Virus record (IMG/VR): IMGVR_UViG_3300046616_000314
Span: 186,001-250,000 of that record
From: a virus
Direction: 5' to 3' (one strand)
DNA: 64,000 bases
This document shows, piece by piece, positions 22,527-31,381 of this stretch. The position numbers and the translations under genes were made by a program. The stretch's first letter is position 1. Each line of letters opens with the position of its first letter. Below the pieces are notes generated by a model that was not told where the DNA came from, searched no databases, and worked only from the letters and a program-made list of their open reading frames with translations.

Positions 22527-22946
22527 TTATTCGGGGATTTCTAGACCGTTGCGAATGCGGTCCCAGAATTCCATTCCACCCTTGGTGTACATCATTTCAT
22601 CAGACGGGATATAACCCCAGTCGTTCATGATGTCGTACGTGGAATCTTCTTCGTAATATTTCGCTAGATCAGCGACATCCTTCGTCCAATCCCAATGCTC
22701 GATACGATCATTGATTGGGTTGTAAAAGACGTACACGCCAAATTTTGTGATACCAACGAAAGCATCGGTTTCAAAACCGTCGTGCTTCAACATGCCGTCA
22801 GGATGATTGTCGAGATATTCCTTGGCTTGAGCCAGGGTCATTCCGTCCCGATGGGCTCCACCAACCTCGCCTTGGAGAGATTGTGAGTGATCGTAAGGAA
22901 CAATGTTCTCGATCAGATTTTGAAAATTACGATACCAATTTGACAT
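22527..22946 (-). CDS. Hypothetical protein (139 aa)
   Basis: N-terminus MSNWYRNFQNLIENIVPYD could be a capsid-targeting variant (cut after LIE), but this is weaker than the others. Acidic, aromatic-rich, unrecognised. TAAATA box 4 nt before the ATG, no Shine-Dalgarno. Confidence 0.7.
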   Translation of the reverse strand: MSNWYRNFQNLIENIVPYDHSQSLQGEVGGAHRDGMTLAQAKEYLDNHPDGMLKHDGFETDAFVGITKFGVYVFYNPINDRIEHWDWTKDVADLAKYYEEDSTYDIMNDWGYIPSDEMMYTKGGMEFWDRIRNGLEIPE

Positions 22947-22950
22947 CTGG

Positions 22951-22956
22951 TATTTA
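22951..22956 (-). promoter_or_regulatory. TAAATA late-type box abutting start codon
   Basis: ATAAATA, CCAG, then ATG at 22946. Confidence 0.55.
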
Positions 22957-22965
22957 TGAAACAGG

Positions 22966-23169
22966 CTAAAGCCAGCGTAGTTTGAATTCTACGCTGGCTT
23001 CGTCTGTATAAAAATAAATGGTATCGTAGTAACTGGCTGTATTTTGGTCGAAACCTTTCATAGCAATCCAGTCACCTTCGATAAGCCGTTTCTTACACCA
23101 TACCACCAAGTCACTATCTTCATTGCGATCCCGATGGGCAGTGATATAGAATTTGATGTCTTGGCTCAT
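22966..23169 (-). CDS. DAxxFKLKW-family protein (67 aa)
   Basis: Close to the minimal domain: SDLVVWCKKRLIEGDW helix, strands, tail TDEASVEFKLRWL. The start touches the stop of the topoisomerase subunit, so it is translated with it. Function unknown. Confidence 0.8.
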   Translation of the reverse strand: MSQDIKFYITAHRDRNEDSDLVVWCKKRLIEGDWIAMKGFDQNTASYYDTIYFYTDEASVEFKLRWL

Positions 23170-24545
23170 TACAGCTTGATTTTCTTCAATTCCTCAAGCT
23201 CGTCGTTGTAGACAGCTTTCAATCGGTCAGGAGATTTCAAGATATCCTGATAGTCCTTGATCGACAAGTCGATTTCCGCAATGCGGCGATCAACTTCTTG
23301 TTCGAAAGCCTTGGTCCAGCGATAGGTCGGGAGATTGACAACCCGATCTAGTTGCTTGTCGTCCAGAACCAATTTTGCCTTGGTGACAACGGTAGTCACG
23401 TCGTCTTCGACAGCTTGGCGGTCGGCGAACGTACCGAGACGCTTGGGGAACGAATTTTTGAACAAGGCGCGCAAGGCGTGCCAGTAGTTCAGTTCGTACA
23501 GGGCATCGGACAGCATTTTTTCGAAACGCTTGGTATACCAACCAAGGCGCCAAGCCACGAAATCTTCAACAACTTTTTCCGCGCTAGGATAGGTAGAGAT
23601 CGTTTGACCACCCCAATCCACGACGACGATGCGTTCTGTGACTTTTTCGCGGAGCTTGAAGAAATCCAAGCACTTGTCATCGGTCCAACCCGCGACCTTG
23701 CCACGCAAGAACTTGACTTGGATGTTGACGCCAACCGCCGAACGGTCGGTGTACGACTTGATTAGGTCATCGTCTTCCATCTTGATCAGACGGGTACGGA
23801 AATCTTCGATGTCCAGGCTAGGCGGCAATTCGGTGATATGAATTGTAGACGTGTCGATGACCGTCGCCTTGCCGCTAAATTCCCACTGGTTGCCCGCGAT
23901 GTTACGAACACCGATGTTGTAGCGTTCCATATGGGGCTCAAGACCCTTGATAGGGCGTCCAGCAAGTGCGTCCTGGGTAGCTTGGATCAGACCCTTGAGT
24001 TTGCGCGGAAGAATTTCCGTGCTCCAACCCACTGCCACGCCAGACACGCCGTTCAGAAGAACATTAGGAATCAGTGGCAAAAAGTGTTGAGGTTGGACGT
24101 TCGAACCGTCGTAGTTGTCCTCAAGCGGGATCAAATCAAGGTCTTGATATAGAAAGGCTTCAGACGGCTTGGAACGGCGAACTTCGGTGTAACGCGGAGC
24201 CCCGATGCCATCAACCGGCTTCAGACGGCTACCAAACTGCCCATGACCTTCGATCAAGGGTTGATTGTTCTTGTAGGGAGCCGCGAGAAGGCTGATAGCG
24301 TTGTTGGCTGATGCTTCGCCGTGAACGTAGAGTTTTTCATAGCCCATCAGACCCGCCAGGGCGAACGTCTTAATTTTTTCAGCGCGGTTACGCAGGAGCC
24401 ACAGGGCAATGCGTTGACCGTTCTTCAGACCATCTTCGATCTTGGGAATGGCGCGTTGCTGACAGACGTAGATAGCGTATTCGCGGTTGTCACCGAGGAT
24501 CAGATCACTCGACAACTGATTGATTTTGGCAATAGCCTTAGACAT
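23169..24545 (-). CDS. DNA topoisomerase II, cleavage subunit (T4 gp52-like, 458 aa)
   Basis: GyrA/ParC-type breakage-reunion subunit shortened as in T4 gp52. It contains the winged-helix start region with the pattern around SANNAISLLA, GQFGSRL, and the catalytic Tyr context (GAPRYTEVR), then a long coiled-coil. C-terminal beta-pinwheel is absent. Encoded in one operon with the ATPase subunit (25104-26978), separated by two small family genes. Needed for phage DNA replication. Confidence 0.92.
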   Translation of the reverse strand: MSKAIAKINQLSSDLILGDNREYAIYVCQQRAIPKIEDGLKNGQRIALWLLRNRAEKIKTFALAGLMGYEKLYVHGEASANNAISLLAAPYKNNQPLIEGHGQFGSRLKPVDGIGAPRYTEVRRSKPSEAFLYQDLDLIPLEDNYDGSNVQPQHFLPLIPNVLLNGVSGVAVGWSTEILPRKLKGLIQATQDALAGRPIKGLEPHMERYNIGVRNIAGNQWEFSGKATVIDTSTIHITELPPSLDIEDFRTRLIKMEDDDLIKSYTDRSAVGVNIQVKFLRGKVAGWTDDKCLDFFKLREKVTERIVVVDWGGQTISTYPSAEKVVEDFVAWRLGWYTKRFEKMLSDALYELNYWHALRALFKNSFPKRLGTFADRQAVEDDVTTVVTKAKLVLDDKQLDRVVNLPTYRWTKAFEQEVDRRIAEIDLSIKDYQDILKSPDRLKAVYNDELEELKKIKL

Positions 24546-24589
24546 AAAACACCAATAAAAATGCGACTAAAATAGTAGCGGTAGTAAAA

Positions 24590-24913
24590 TTAAGCCCACT
24601 TCAAACGAAATAGGGTAGCATCTTCTTCTGTTTCGAAAACAAATACGTGCGTGTTTATTCTATGAAATGAAACCGGAGTGGACATATCTTCGGTAATAAT
24701 CATTCGAGGACTGGCGAAAACTATGACTTTTTTATTGTAATTGTCGAAGTTTTCTTTGAACCAAGGATCAAAGCCAGGGTCACAGTATTGAGAATCTGGT
24801 ATTGAAACAAAATGCCCGAATGAACCAGAATAAACGAACGTATCTGGTAGTTTATCTAGTTTTGCTTTGCGTTCTTTTTCGGCATCAATTGCATTTTTAA
24901 ACGGTGATGTCAT
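24590..24913 (-). CDS. DAxxFKLKW-family protein (107 aa)
   Basis: Start at 24913 (MTSPFKN) overlaps the upstream TGA as ATGA. Tail TEEDATLFRLKWA is nearly identical to that of the preceding gene, pointing to recent duplication. Lies between the topoisomerase genes. Function unknown. Confidence 0.8.
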   Translation of the reverse strand: MTSPFKNAIDAEKERKAKLDKLPDTFVYSGSFGHFVSIPDSQYCDPGFDPWFKENFDNYNKKVIVFASPRMIITEDMSTPVSFHRINTHVFVFETEEDATLFRLKWA

Positions 24914-25107
24914 GACCATTTCAATCTAAACAATGTGGCATCTTCTTCGGTGACAAACTTACCGACGAAACGCCAATCTCCAAAAGCATATTCAACGACC
25001 ATCATTCTCATTTGTGCGACCACTTCCGGTGGATAGTTGTCGTCAGCCCAAACCGCGAGGCGATTAAAGTCCTCTTTGATTCTGAGATTGATGGTCGCTT
25101 CGATCAT
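24910..25107 (-). CDS. DAxxFKLKW-family protein (65 aa)
   Basis: Start at 25107 (MIEATINLRI) overlaps the topoisomerase stop as ATGA. Minimal domain with RLAVWADDNYPPEVV helix and tail TEEDATLFRLKWS. Function unknown. Confidence 0.8.
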   Translation of the reverse strand: MIEATINLRIKEDFNRLAVWADDNYPPEVVAQMRMMVVEYAFGDWRFVGKFVTEEDATLFRLKWS

Positions 25108-26978
25108 AGTCCGATCCACGTTTTCCGTTTGTCCGCGCTATCCGTGTCTTTCGAGAAGATCAGATTCAACGCTTCGGCTAGATTCCCATCATCTAGGACG
25201 GGAATAGCTTTCGGGTTGACCAGAATCCAATCCCAATCGGCTTTCTTCAAGGCGGCGAGACCCTTTGCGCGAGTGACTTCCCAACCCTTATGGGTATCGG
25301 CGTCAAAATCGTCATAGTTCTCGTTGTACCAGTATTTCCGTTGCTTGCCCTTAGCCGCGATGATCAGAGGGGTATCGAACAGGTAGATAAACGGTTCTTT
25401 TTCAGCATCGAAGAGTTCGGGCCACAGTGTGTAAAAGAAATTGACCAGCAAGCCAGCGATGTTCTTACCATCTTCGTCGGCGTCACACGTGATGTAGACC
25501 TTACCATAACGCAGCGCGGGGCGCGCGGCGCGTTGACCTGGGATCAAGCCGACAGCCGTCATGATTTTGGCGAGAGCCTTGTTTTCCAGAATGTCTTTGA
25601 TCGACTTTCCGTAAACGTTGAGCACCTTACCGCGCAGAGGCAAGCCCCCGTGAATTTCAGCATCGCGCGCTTCACCGATACCGGAGACAGCCGATTGACC
25701 TTCGCCGAGGAACAGGATGCATTTTTGGCGATCAAGGCTCACCGCATCTTCTAGTTCGGCGACCTTGTTACGCAGGTTGCGCTTACCTTCACGGCTGGCG
25801 TCCGCGTCGTCTTTCTTTTGGGTCCGTTCGGCGCAACGCTCGTAGATTTCGTTGATCCATTCGGGATGCTTCTTGATAATCGCCTTGAAGATTTCAACGT
25901 CGTCCATCGCTTTTTTGACAAGCGTTGCAACGTTTTCGTTGATTAGGCGGGTCTTCGATTGCGAGTCGAAAGAAGGTTCCTTCATTTCGGTCACGTTGAA
26001 GATCAAGAGATTGGTGGCGATATCGACCTTGGAAGGTTTCAGCTTGCGACGCTTGCTTTCGCGTTCCAGGGCATTCAACATGCCTGTGTAGAACCCTCGC
26101 TTGAAGCCTTCGATATGCGTGCCGCCATTGAAGGTCGGGATGGCGTTCACTAGGCTATGTGAGAAATCGGCTTCACATTCGAAATTCGGAACGAGCCAGA
26201 ACTTACTATGGAAATCGGGTTCGTTGATTTCGACAGTGATGGCTTTGGGAAACAGGTTCTTTTCAACGGTTTTGCCGTTGGAGATCAGTTCGCCATTATA
26301 ATAAATTTTTGTCTTGGGGTAGCACAACGCGACTTCATAAACCCGTGCGCGAATGAACACTTCGGGCAGACGCATGTCATGGAACACCTTCGGCGACAGC
26401 TTGAAGGAAATCTTGGTCCCGGTCAGTTTTGCAGCCTTCGCCTTGGTAGGCAGAATAGCCGGGGGAAGGATGACGAGATTGGACGGACCTTCGCTGAATT
26501 GTTGATTGAAATATTTTCCATCCCGCCAGATATCGACGGTGAAATATTCCGAACAGAAATTCACGATGGAGGCGCCCACGCCATTCAAACCGCGAGACGC
26601 GCCGCGATCATCGAAGTTACGACCAGCCATCGTTGACGCCAGAGCCATAGTGGCTTCGTGAACTTGGTGTTCCTTATCGAAACCGATTGGGATGCCGCGA
26701 CCATTGTCCTCAACGGAGAACACAGTTTTCTCAGGATCGTACGTGATAGTGATCTTATCGCCGTGACCATGGGTGATCACTTCGTCTAGCGCATTGTCTA
26801 AAATTTCGCGAAATGCGGTGAAGACCGCCGGAACCCAAGTTGTTTCTCGGATAACAGGCTTCCCGTCCACATATTCCAACACTTGTTGGGTATGGGGATC
26901 ACGGGAAGACAGATACATTTCTGTACGCTTACGGGCGTGCTGAAACGCATTTAGTTGCTTAATCTTGGGTTCACTCAT
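25104..26978 (-). CDS. DNA topoisomerase II, ATPase subunit (T4 gp39/60-like, 624 aa)
   Basis: GHKL ATPase at the N-terminus (EILDNALDEV, VEDNGRGIP), a transducer domain, then the TOPRIM region with FLGEGQSA and TCDADEDGKNIAG, where E and DxD bind Mg. GyrB-like and close to full length, so the two parts split in T4 (39 and 60) are joined here. Heads the minus-strand topoisomerase operon. Two direct repeats lie immediately upstream. Confidence 0.93.
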   Translation of the reverse strand: MSEPKIKQLNAFQHARKRTEMYLSSRDPHTQQVLEYVDGKPVIRETTWVPAVFTAFREILDNALDEVITHGHGDKITITYDPEKTVFSVEDNGRGIPIGFDKEHQVHEATMALASTMAGRNFDDRGASRGLNGVGASIVNFCSEYFTVDIWRDGKYFNQQFSEGPSNLVILPPAILPTKAKAAKLTGTKISFKLSPKVFHDMRLPEVFIRARVYEVALCYPKTKIYYNGELISNGKTVEKNLFPKAITVEINEPDFHSKFWLVPNFECEADFSHSLVNAIPTFNGGTHIEGFKRGFYTGMLNALERESKRRKLKPSKVDIATNLLIFNVTEMKEPSFDSQSKTRLINENVATLVKKAMDDVEIFKAIIKKHPEWINEIYERCAERTQKKDDADASREGKRNLRNKVAELEDAVSLDRQKCILFLGEGQSAVSGIGEARDAEIHGGLPLRGKVLNVYGKSIKDILENKALAKIMTAVGLIPGQRAARPALRYGKVYITCDADEDGKNIAGLLVNFFYTLWPELFDAEKEPFIYLFDTPLIIAAKGKQRKYWYNENYDDFDADTHKGWEVTRAKGLAALKKADWDWILVNPKAIPVLDDGNLAEALNLIFSKDTDSADKRKTWIGL

Positions 26979-26995
26979 AACTCAGAAAAATCCAT

Positions 26996-27076
26996 GTGGT
27001 TTAGAAACCATTTATCATTGAAAAAAGTTGGGACGAAAAATCCGGTGAAAATTCGTGGTTTACAAACCATTTATCA
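26996..27076. repeat. Pair of 22-bp direct repeats with internal palindromes
   Basis: Copies at 26996-27017 and 27055-27076 differ at one base. Each contains a palindrome, GGTTT-AG-AAACC or GGTTT-AC-AAACC, followed by ATTTATCA. Start-to-start distance is 59 bp. Located between the divergent topoisomerase operon and the gene at 27154. Looks like a tandem operator or activator site. Confidence 0.75.
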
Positions 27077-27118
27077 ATTTCGTTTGGTTAACCGATCCGG
27101 CGTTGTGATGTCAAGGGA

Positions 27119-27124
27119 TAAATA
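27119..27124 (+). promoter_or_regulatory. Late-type promoter box with leader
   Basis: GATAAATA about 30 nt upstream of the ATG at 27154, which has its own GGAG. A conventional, leadered use of the late box. Confidence 0.5.
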
Positions 27125-27153
27125 AAAGGCAAACTGGCTTTTGGAGATCGCCC

Positions 27154-27702
27154 ATGATCAGCACCTATTATCGCGTCGAAATCGCTGCCATCGCGGGAAC
27201 CGCCAATGCAGCCGGTTTTGTCGATGCAACTCGCGTAGAAACTTACATGATGAACGGTGGCGCAGCCCCGGCATCGTACACCAACAGCACGAACAAAGAG
27301 CGCGCTAACGTCCGCTACAAGCTCGTTCTGGAAAATGTTCAGACCATGGGCAATATGTACGTGTCGAACGTCATCGCCACCGGAGCTACCGTTGACACCG
27401 CCCCGACCAAGATCGGAATGACGTTCGAAGTCGAACGTGGCGATTCGATCCTGTACACCCGCGACGAACTGACCCCTGGTGTCGAACTGAGCGGCGCAAA
27501 CGCCATCATCCGTTGTGTGGCTCGCGCTCTTTGCGAAACAAAGGTCATCCGTGGTGAAATTTATGATCCGACTCTGAGCGCACCGCTAAACAGCAATGCA
27601 TATGCTCGCGCCGGAAGCCGTTTGGAAATGATCACCGTTGGTGCATTGAGCAATAGCGTAACTACCGCTGGTGCTTCGGTCACTGTGACGAAGCTCGTTT
27701 AA
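27154..27702 (+). CDS. Beta-rich, virion-like protein (182 aa)
   Basis: Ala/Thr/Val-rich with alternating strands (GATVDTAPTKIGMTFEVERG); composition typical of head decoration or tail proteins. GGAG before the ATG and a late-type box upstream. No homologous family recognised. Confidence 0.75.
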   Translation: MISTYYRVEIAAIAGTANAAGFVDATRVETYMMNGGAAPASYTNSTNKERANVRYKLVLENVQTMGNMYVSNVIATGATVDTAPTKIGMTFEVERGDSILYTRDELTPGVELSGANAIIRCVARALCETKVIRGEIYDPTLSAPLNSNAYARAGSRLEMITVGALSNSVTTAGASVTVTKLV

Positions 27703-27738
27703 ACTAATATTTCAAAATTTGTGAGGTAAATCCAGACG

Positions 27739-28131
27739 ATGGACAAGCTTGATCATCGCCATATTTTGGTGTCTGCTACTGTTGCTAATCCCCCGACACA
27801 AGCGGGACAATTTGACGAATGGCTGAAAGAGCTAGTTCAAAAAGTCGATATGAAGGTTCTCATGGGTCCTTGGTCTATCTATTGCGAGACCGAAGGTAAT
27901 GAGGGCGTCACGGGTCTGATTTGTTTGGAGACTTCCCACGCCAGCGGACACTTCTGGCATGAGCCGGAACCTTTCTTGAAAATGGATTTGTATTCGTGTA
28001 AGCATTTCGAGGTTCAAACTATTCTTGATCACTTGGCTGTATGGCAACCAAAGGAAGTCAACTATACTTTGGTTGATCGTAATGGTAAGAAGGATGTTAT
28101 TGTTGAGCAAGAAACCATTACTTTTAAATAG
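27739..28131 (+). CDS. Hypothetical protein (130 aa)
   Basis: GAGG before the ATG. Alpha/beta protein with TGLICLETSHASGHFWHEPEP, reminiscent of S-adenosylmethionine-decarboxylase-like beta layers in uncharacterised phage proteins, but I cannot assign it. Followed by the membrane-protein gene. Confidence 0.7.
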   Translation: MDKLDHRHILVSATVANPPTQAGQFDEWLKELVQKVDMKVLMGPWSIYCETEGNEGVTGLICLETSHASGHFWHEPEPFLKMDLYSCKHFEVQTILDHLAVWQPKEVNYTLVDRNGKKDVIVEQETITFK

Positions 28132-28182
28132 TAATGCTTGGCTAGATACTGTAAAATCTAGACTCAACAGTAATAAAAAATC

Positions 28183-29247
28183 ATGAAACTTGTACTTGCT
28201 ATTGCAACCCTTCTAGCGGGTTTACTGATCACTGCGGTTGCCGCATTTTTCTCCGTCTCCGGTCTGATGGCTCTGTTCGCAGGAGCCGCATTGTCCGTTG
28301 GGATCATGGGCGCCGTCCTAGAATTCGGTAAGATCGTCGCGGCTGCATTCCTGCACACGTACATGAAAAGCCATAAGCTCACGCTTTTCTGGAAAACCTA
28401 TCTGATCATCGGAGTGGTATTCCTGATGCTCGTAACCAACCTGGGTATTTTTGGTTATTTGTCCAAGGGACACCTAGAGCAATCGGCATCGTTGCCTGCT
28501 GTTGAACTTAAGATTGCTCAAAAAGAGCAACGTATTCAACAATTGAATACTCAACTCTCCGGTTTGAATACTCGTTTGAACCAGATGGACGGGGCTGTAA
28601 ACTCGCTTATCGCTAGCAACAAAGCCAACACCGGCTTGCGCGCTCGTGGTCGTCAGTCAGCGGAACGTGTTGAGATCAGTAAGAGCATCGAAACAACTAC
28701 CGCTGAAATCAACAAAGTTTCGGATGAACTGGTCCCGTTGAAACTTGAGGTTTCGGGAGTTGAAGCTAAACTGGGTCCTGTCAAGTACCTGGGTTTCAAA
28801 GATACTGAAACAGCCGTCCGTGTGGTTATTTTCTTCATTATGATTGCATTCGAGCCGATGGCTGTTGCTTTGATCATTTGTTCTTTGGTTGCATTCCACG
28901 ATTATTTCGAAGCTAAGCCTAAGAAAAATATAGAAATTGTCGAGTCTGATCCTGTATTCTTAAAAGATAAAGAAGAGGAAGCAGTAGACGTAGAACCTTT
29001 GCAAGAATTGATTGCTGATCCTGAAGAAGAACCCGAAGTTGCGGAAGGTTCTTTGTTGGTTGATGAAGTAGAAGAACAAACTCCACAACCAAACGATACT
29101 GATGTACTCTTGGGTATTTTCAAAAGAAATCCAGAATTGTTTCAAGAAGTTATTGACGCCATCACTGAAGCCAAGACTACGCCTACCGAAGTTGAACAAC
29201 CTGCGGAAAAATCTTGGTTGGAAAACTGGACGCCTCCCCGTCGCTAA
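28183..29247 (+). CDS. Integral membrane protein with coiled coil and acidic tail (354 aa)
   Basis: TM segments near residues 2-25, 27-50, 72-95 and 205-230. A coiled coil (KIAQKEQRIQQLNTQLSGL) lies between TM3 and TM4, and the C-terminal ~120 residues are rich in Glu. Similar architecture occurs in an uncharacterised membrane protein of T4-like cyanophages. Role unknown; membrane reshaping or superinfection control are guesses. Confidence 0.8.
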   Translation: MKLVLAIATLLAGLLITAVAAFFSVSGLMALFAGAALSVGIMGAVLEFGKIVAAAFLHTYMKSHKLTLFWKTYLIIGVVFLMLVTNLGIFGYLSKGHLEQSASLPAVELKIAQKEQRIQQLNTQLSGLNTRLNQMDGAVNSLIASNKANTGLRARGRQSAERVEISKSIETTTAEINKVSDELVPLKLEVSGVEAKLGPVKYLGFKDTETAVRVVIFFIMIAFEPMAVALIICSLVAFHDYFEAKPKKNIEIVESDPVFLKDKEEEAVDVEPLQELIADPEEEPEVAEGSLLVDEVEEQTPQPNDTDVLLGIFKRNPELFQEVIDAITEAKTTPTEVEQPAEKSWLENWTPPRR

Positions 29248-29283
29248 ATAACTGTATAGTAATTAGTTTTGGTTGGGTACAAA

Positions 29284-30516
29284 ATGAGTGAAGCTGATAA
29301 AGACCTTTATTGCTCGTTTTGCGGCAAGAATGCTGCGGAAGTCAAGAAGTTAATAGCTGGTCCAAATAATGTTTTTATTTGTGACGGTTGCGTTGATCTT
29401 TGCCATGGTATCCTAGTTGGTGAAAGCCCATCCAAGGAACTTGTACCGGTTGACAAGAAAACGGGTATTCCTTCCCCTCGTATTATCAAGGAACATCTTG
29501 ACCAATATATCATTGGACAAGATCACGCCAAAGAAACATTGGCGGTCGCGGTTTATAACCACTACATGCGCCTAGAACATCCATTCGTTGATGGCGTTGA
29601 GATCGAAAAGTCTAACGCATTGCTGGTCGGACCCACCGGTTCGGGTAAGACAGCCATGGTCAAAAGCATTGCAGAAATGCTCGCGGTTCCCCTGGCGATT
29701 GCCGATGCCACGTCCCTGACCGAAGCGGGCTACGTCGGTGAAGACGTTGAATCGATCCTGACTCGCCTGTTGTCATCGGCTGGTAACGATGTAAAGCTCG
29801 CCGAACGTGGTATCGTCTTTATCGATGAAATCGACAAGAAGGCATCGCGTGAGCGTCAGAACGGCGGGCGCGACGTATCGGGTGAAGGTGTCCAACAAGC
29901 CCTTCTGAAGCTCCTAGAGGGCTCTGAAGTGATGGTTCCTACCTCCGGTAAGCGAGGACCGAATGCGGAGCTTGTGAAGGTCAACACAAAAAACATTTTG
30001 TTCATTGTCGGCGGCGCCTTTGTGGGGCTAGATAAAATTGTGATCAAAGCCCGTGGTGGTAAGATCGAATCCAAGATGGGTTTTGCTGGTGATGTTGGTA
30101 AGAAGCCGATGCCCGCGAATGCGCTAGAAGGCTTGGATGCAGAGCACCTTGTGAAGTTTGGGATGATTCCCGAACTGGTAGGTCGTCTTCCCGTGTACGC
30201 CACCTTGACCGAACTGAATGAAGGTCAACTGGTTCAGATTTTGACAGAACCCAAAAATGCTTTGATCAAACAATTTGAAAAGCGTTTCGGTCTGGACAAG
30301 GTAGTCTTGGAATTCACCGATGCAGCATTGATGGAAATTGCTAAGACAGCCATCAAGCGCAAGACGGGTGCTCGTGGTCTACGCAGCGTCGTTGAAAACA
30401 ACTTGATGAAGCTTCAGTATGAACTTCCTGATTTGTCGGAACAAGGCGTAACAAAGATCGTCATTGACGAAACAATTTCGCAAGAAAAGTTAGTTCCAAT
30501 TCTCATTTATGCATAA
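29284..30516 (+). CDS. clpX: ClpX, ATP-dependent unfoldase (410 aa)
   Basis: N-terminal zinc-binding domain with CSFC and CDGC. AAA+ module with Walker A GPTGSGKT, pore motif GYVG, Walker B IVFIDEIDKKA, and sensor 2 GARGLR. The loop that carries the ClpP-docking IGF in bacterial ClpX reads SKMGFAG, so ClpP interaction is plausible. Near full length (E. coli 424). ATG at 29284 preferred over the TTG at 29269. ClpS and ClpP are encoded 2 and 7 kb downstream. Confidence 0.96.
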   Translation: MSEADKDLYCSFCGKNAAEVKKLIAGPNNVFICDGCVDLCHGILVGESPSKELVPVDKKTGIPSPRIIKEHLDQYIIGQDHAKETLAVAVYNHYMRLEHPFVDGVEIEKSNALLVGPTGSGKTAMVKSIAEMLAVPLAIADATSLTEAGYVGEDVESILTRLLSSAGNDVKLAERGIVFIDEIDKKASRERQNGGRDVSGEGVQQALLKLLEGSEVMVPTSGKRGPNAELVKVNTKNILFIVGGAFVGLDKIVIKARGGKIESKMGFAGDVGKKPMPANALEGLDAEHLVKFGMIPELVGRLPVYATLTELNEGQLVQILTEPKNALIKQFEKRFGLDKVVLEFTDAALMEIAKTAIKRKTGARGLRSVVENNLMKLQYELPDLSEQGVTKIVIDETISQEKLVPILIYA

Positions 30517-30526
30517 ACTCCATAGA

Positions 30527-30532
30527 TAAATA
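30527..30532 (+). promoter_or_regulatory. Late-type promoter box with leader
   Basis: GATAAATA directly after clpX and ~60 nt upstream of the bS21 gene. Confidence 0.4.
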
Positions 30533-30591
30533 TTGCATCTGATCTCTATGAACAGATAGAATAGATTATTAGCACTTTGGAGTATAAGCTA

Positions 30592-30822
30592 ATGAAAGCC
30601 CACAGAAATGGGAATTTTGAGAACAAGCGCGGACTTTCAGTGGAAGTCCGTGGGAATAACATCGAAGGTGCTATTCGCACGCTAGGTCGAAAGATCAAGC
30701 AAGAGGGTTTGATTCGCGAGCTTCGTGATCGTCAATCCTATGAAAAGCCTTCGACCAAGCGTCGCCGTCAACGTGCCGAAGCTGTTGCTCGCGCGAAGAA
30801 GGCTAGCAAGCGCAAAGATTAA
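30592..30822 (+). CDS. rpsU: Ribosomal protein bS21 homologue (76 aa)
   Basis: Reads as bS21: VEVRGNNIEGAIRTLGRKIKQEG, LIRELRDRQSYEKPSTKRRR, and a Lys/Arg tail. bS21 sits beside the anti-Shine-Dalgarno end of 16S rRNA and helps initiation; phage copies are known from huge phages. GGAG lies 9 nt before the ATG. Likely incorporated into host ribosomes to favour phage mRNAs (inference). Confidence 0.92.
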   Translation: MKAHRNGNFENKRGLSVEVRGNNIEGAIRTLGRKIKQEGLIRELRDRQSYEKPSTKRRRQRAEAVARAKKASKRKD

Positions 30823-30826
30823 TTTT

Positions 30827-31177
30827 ATGACCCCCGGTCCTGCTACAGACAGTTTGGTTGCTCGTTCTATCTGGAAAGCAATCATTGTGACTGAAACGGA
30901 GACCGGGGAATCATACATGGTGAACCAAGACGATTATTCTAAGGTCAAGGTTCCCCCATACAGTACGAGCGTTGATGAAGCGCATCGTATTGTAGAATAT
31001 TTTCAAAACCAAGGCTGGTCGGCTCGTATTCGAAACGTCCCTGAACAGGATGTTTTCATGGTTTCGTTTTTCAAACATGATGGTCGCACGTATCGCTTCA
31101 TGAAGGGTGACACTCTTCCTATGGCGATTTGTATGGCGGCTCTCGATCTGATCAATGGCTCCAATACGATTGCCTAA
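30827..31177 (+). CDS. Hypothetical protein (116 aa)
   Basis: Starts 5 nt after bS21. No strong Shine-Dalgarno, so reinitiation is likely. Alpha/beta, with DEAHRIVEYFQNQGWSARI and RTYRFMKGDTLPMAI. Unrecognised. Confidence 0.65.
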   Translation: MTPGPATDSLVARSIWKAIIVTETETGESYMVNQDDYSKVKVPPYSTSVDEAHRIVEYFQNQGWSARIRNVPEQDVFMVSFFKHDGRTYRFMKGDTLPMAICMAALDLINGSNTIA

Positions 31178-31242
31178 ACGAAAATATTGCATCTTCGTTA
31201 ACGCATCTGGTACATTGAATTATTAACTTAGGAAATTTTAAT

Positions 31243-31377
31243 ATGTCTATCATTTATTTGGCAGTGGGTATTTTCCTCGGCTGGTTCTTCCTGCCGACAC
31301 CCGAATTCGCAAAGACCGCCCTGGCGGCTCTGATCGCGAAGGTTCCGTTCTTGGCTCGTTTCGTCAAGAAGGACTAA
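31243..31377 (+). CDS. Small single-pass membrane protein (44 aa)
   Basis: AGGA before the ATG. Encodes MSIIYLAVGIFLGWFFLP, a TM segment, then a helical tail ending FVKKD. TTGCAT with TACATT 18 nt on could be its promoter. Function unknown. Confidence 0.65.
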   Translation: MSIIYLAVGIFLGWFFLPTPEFAKTALAALIAKVPFLARFVKKD

Positions 31378-31381
31378 AACA

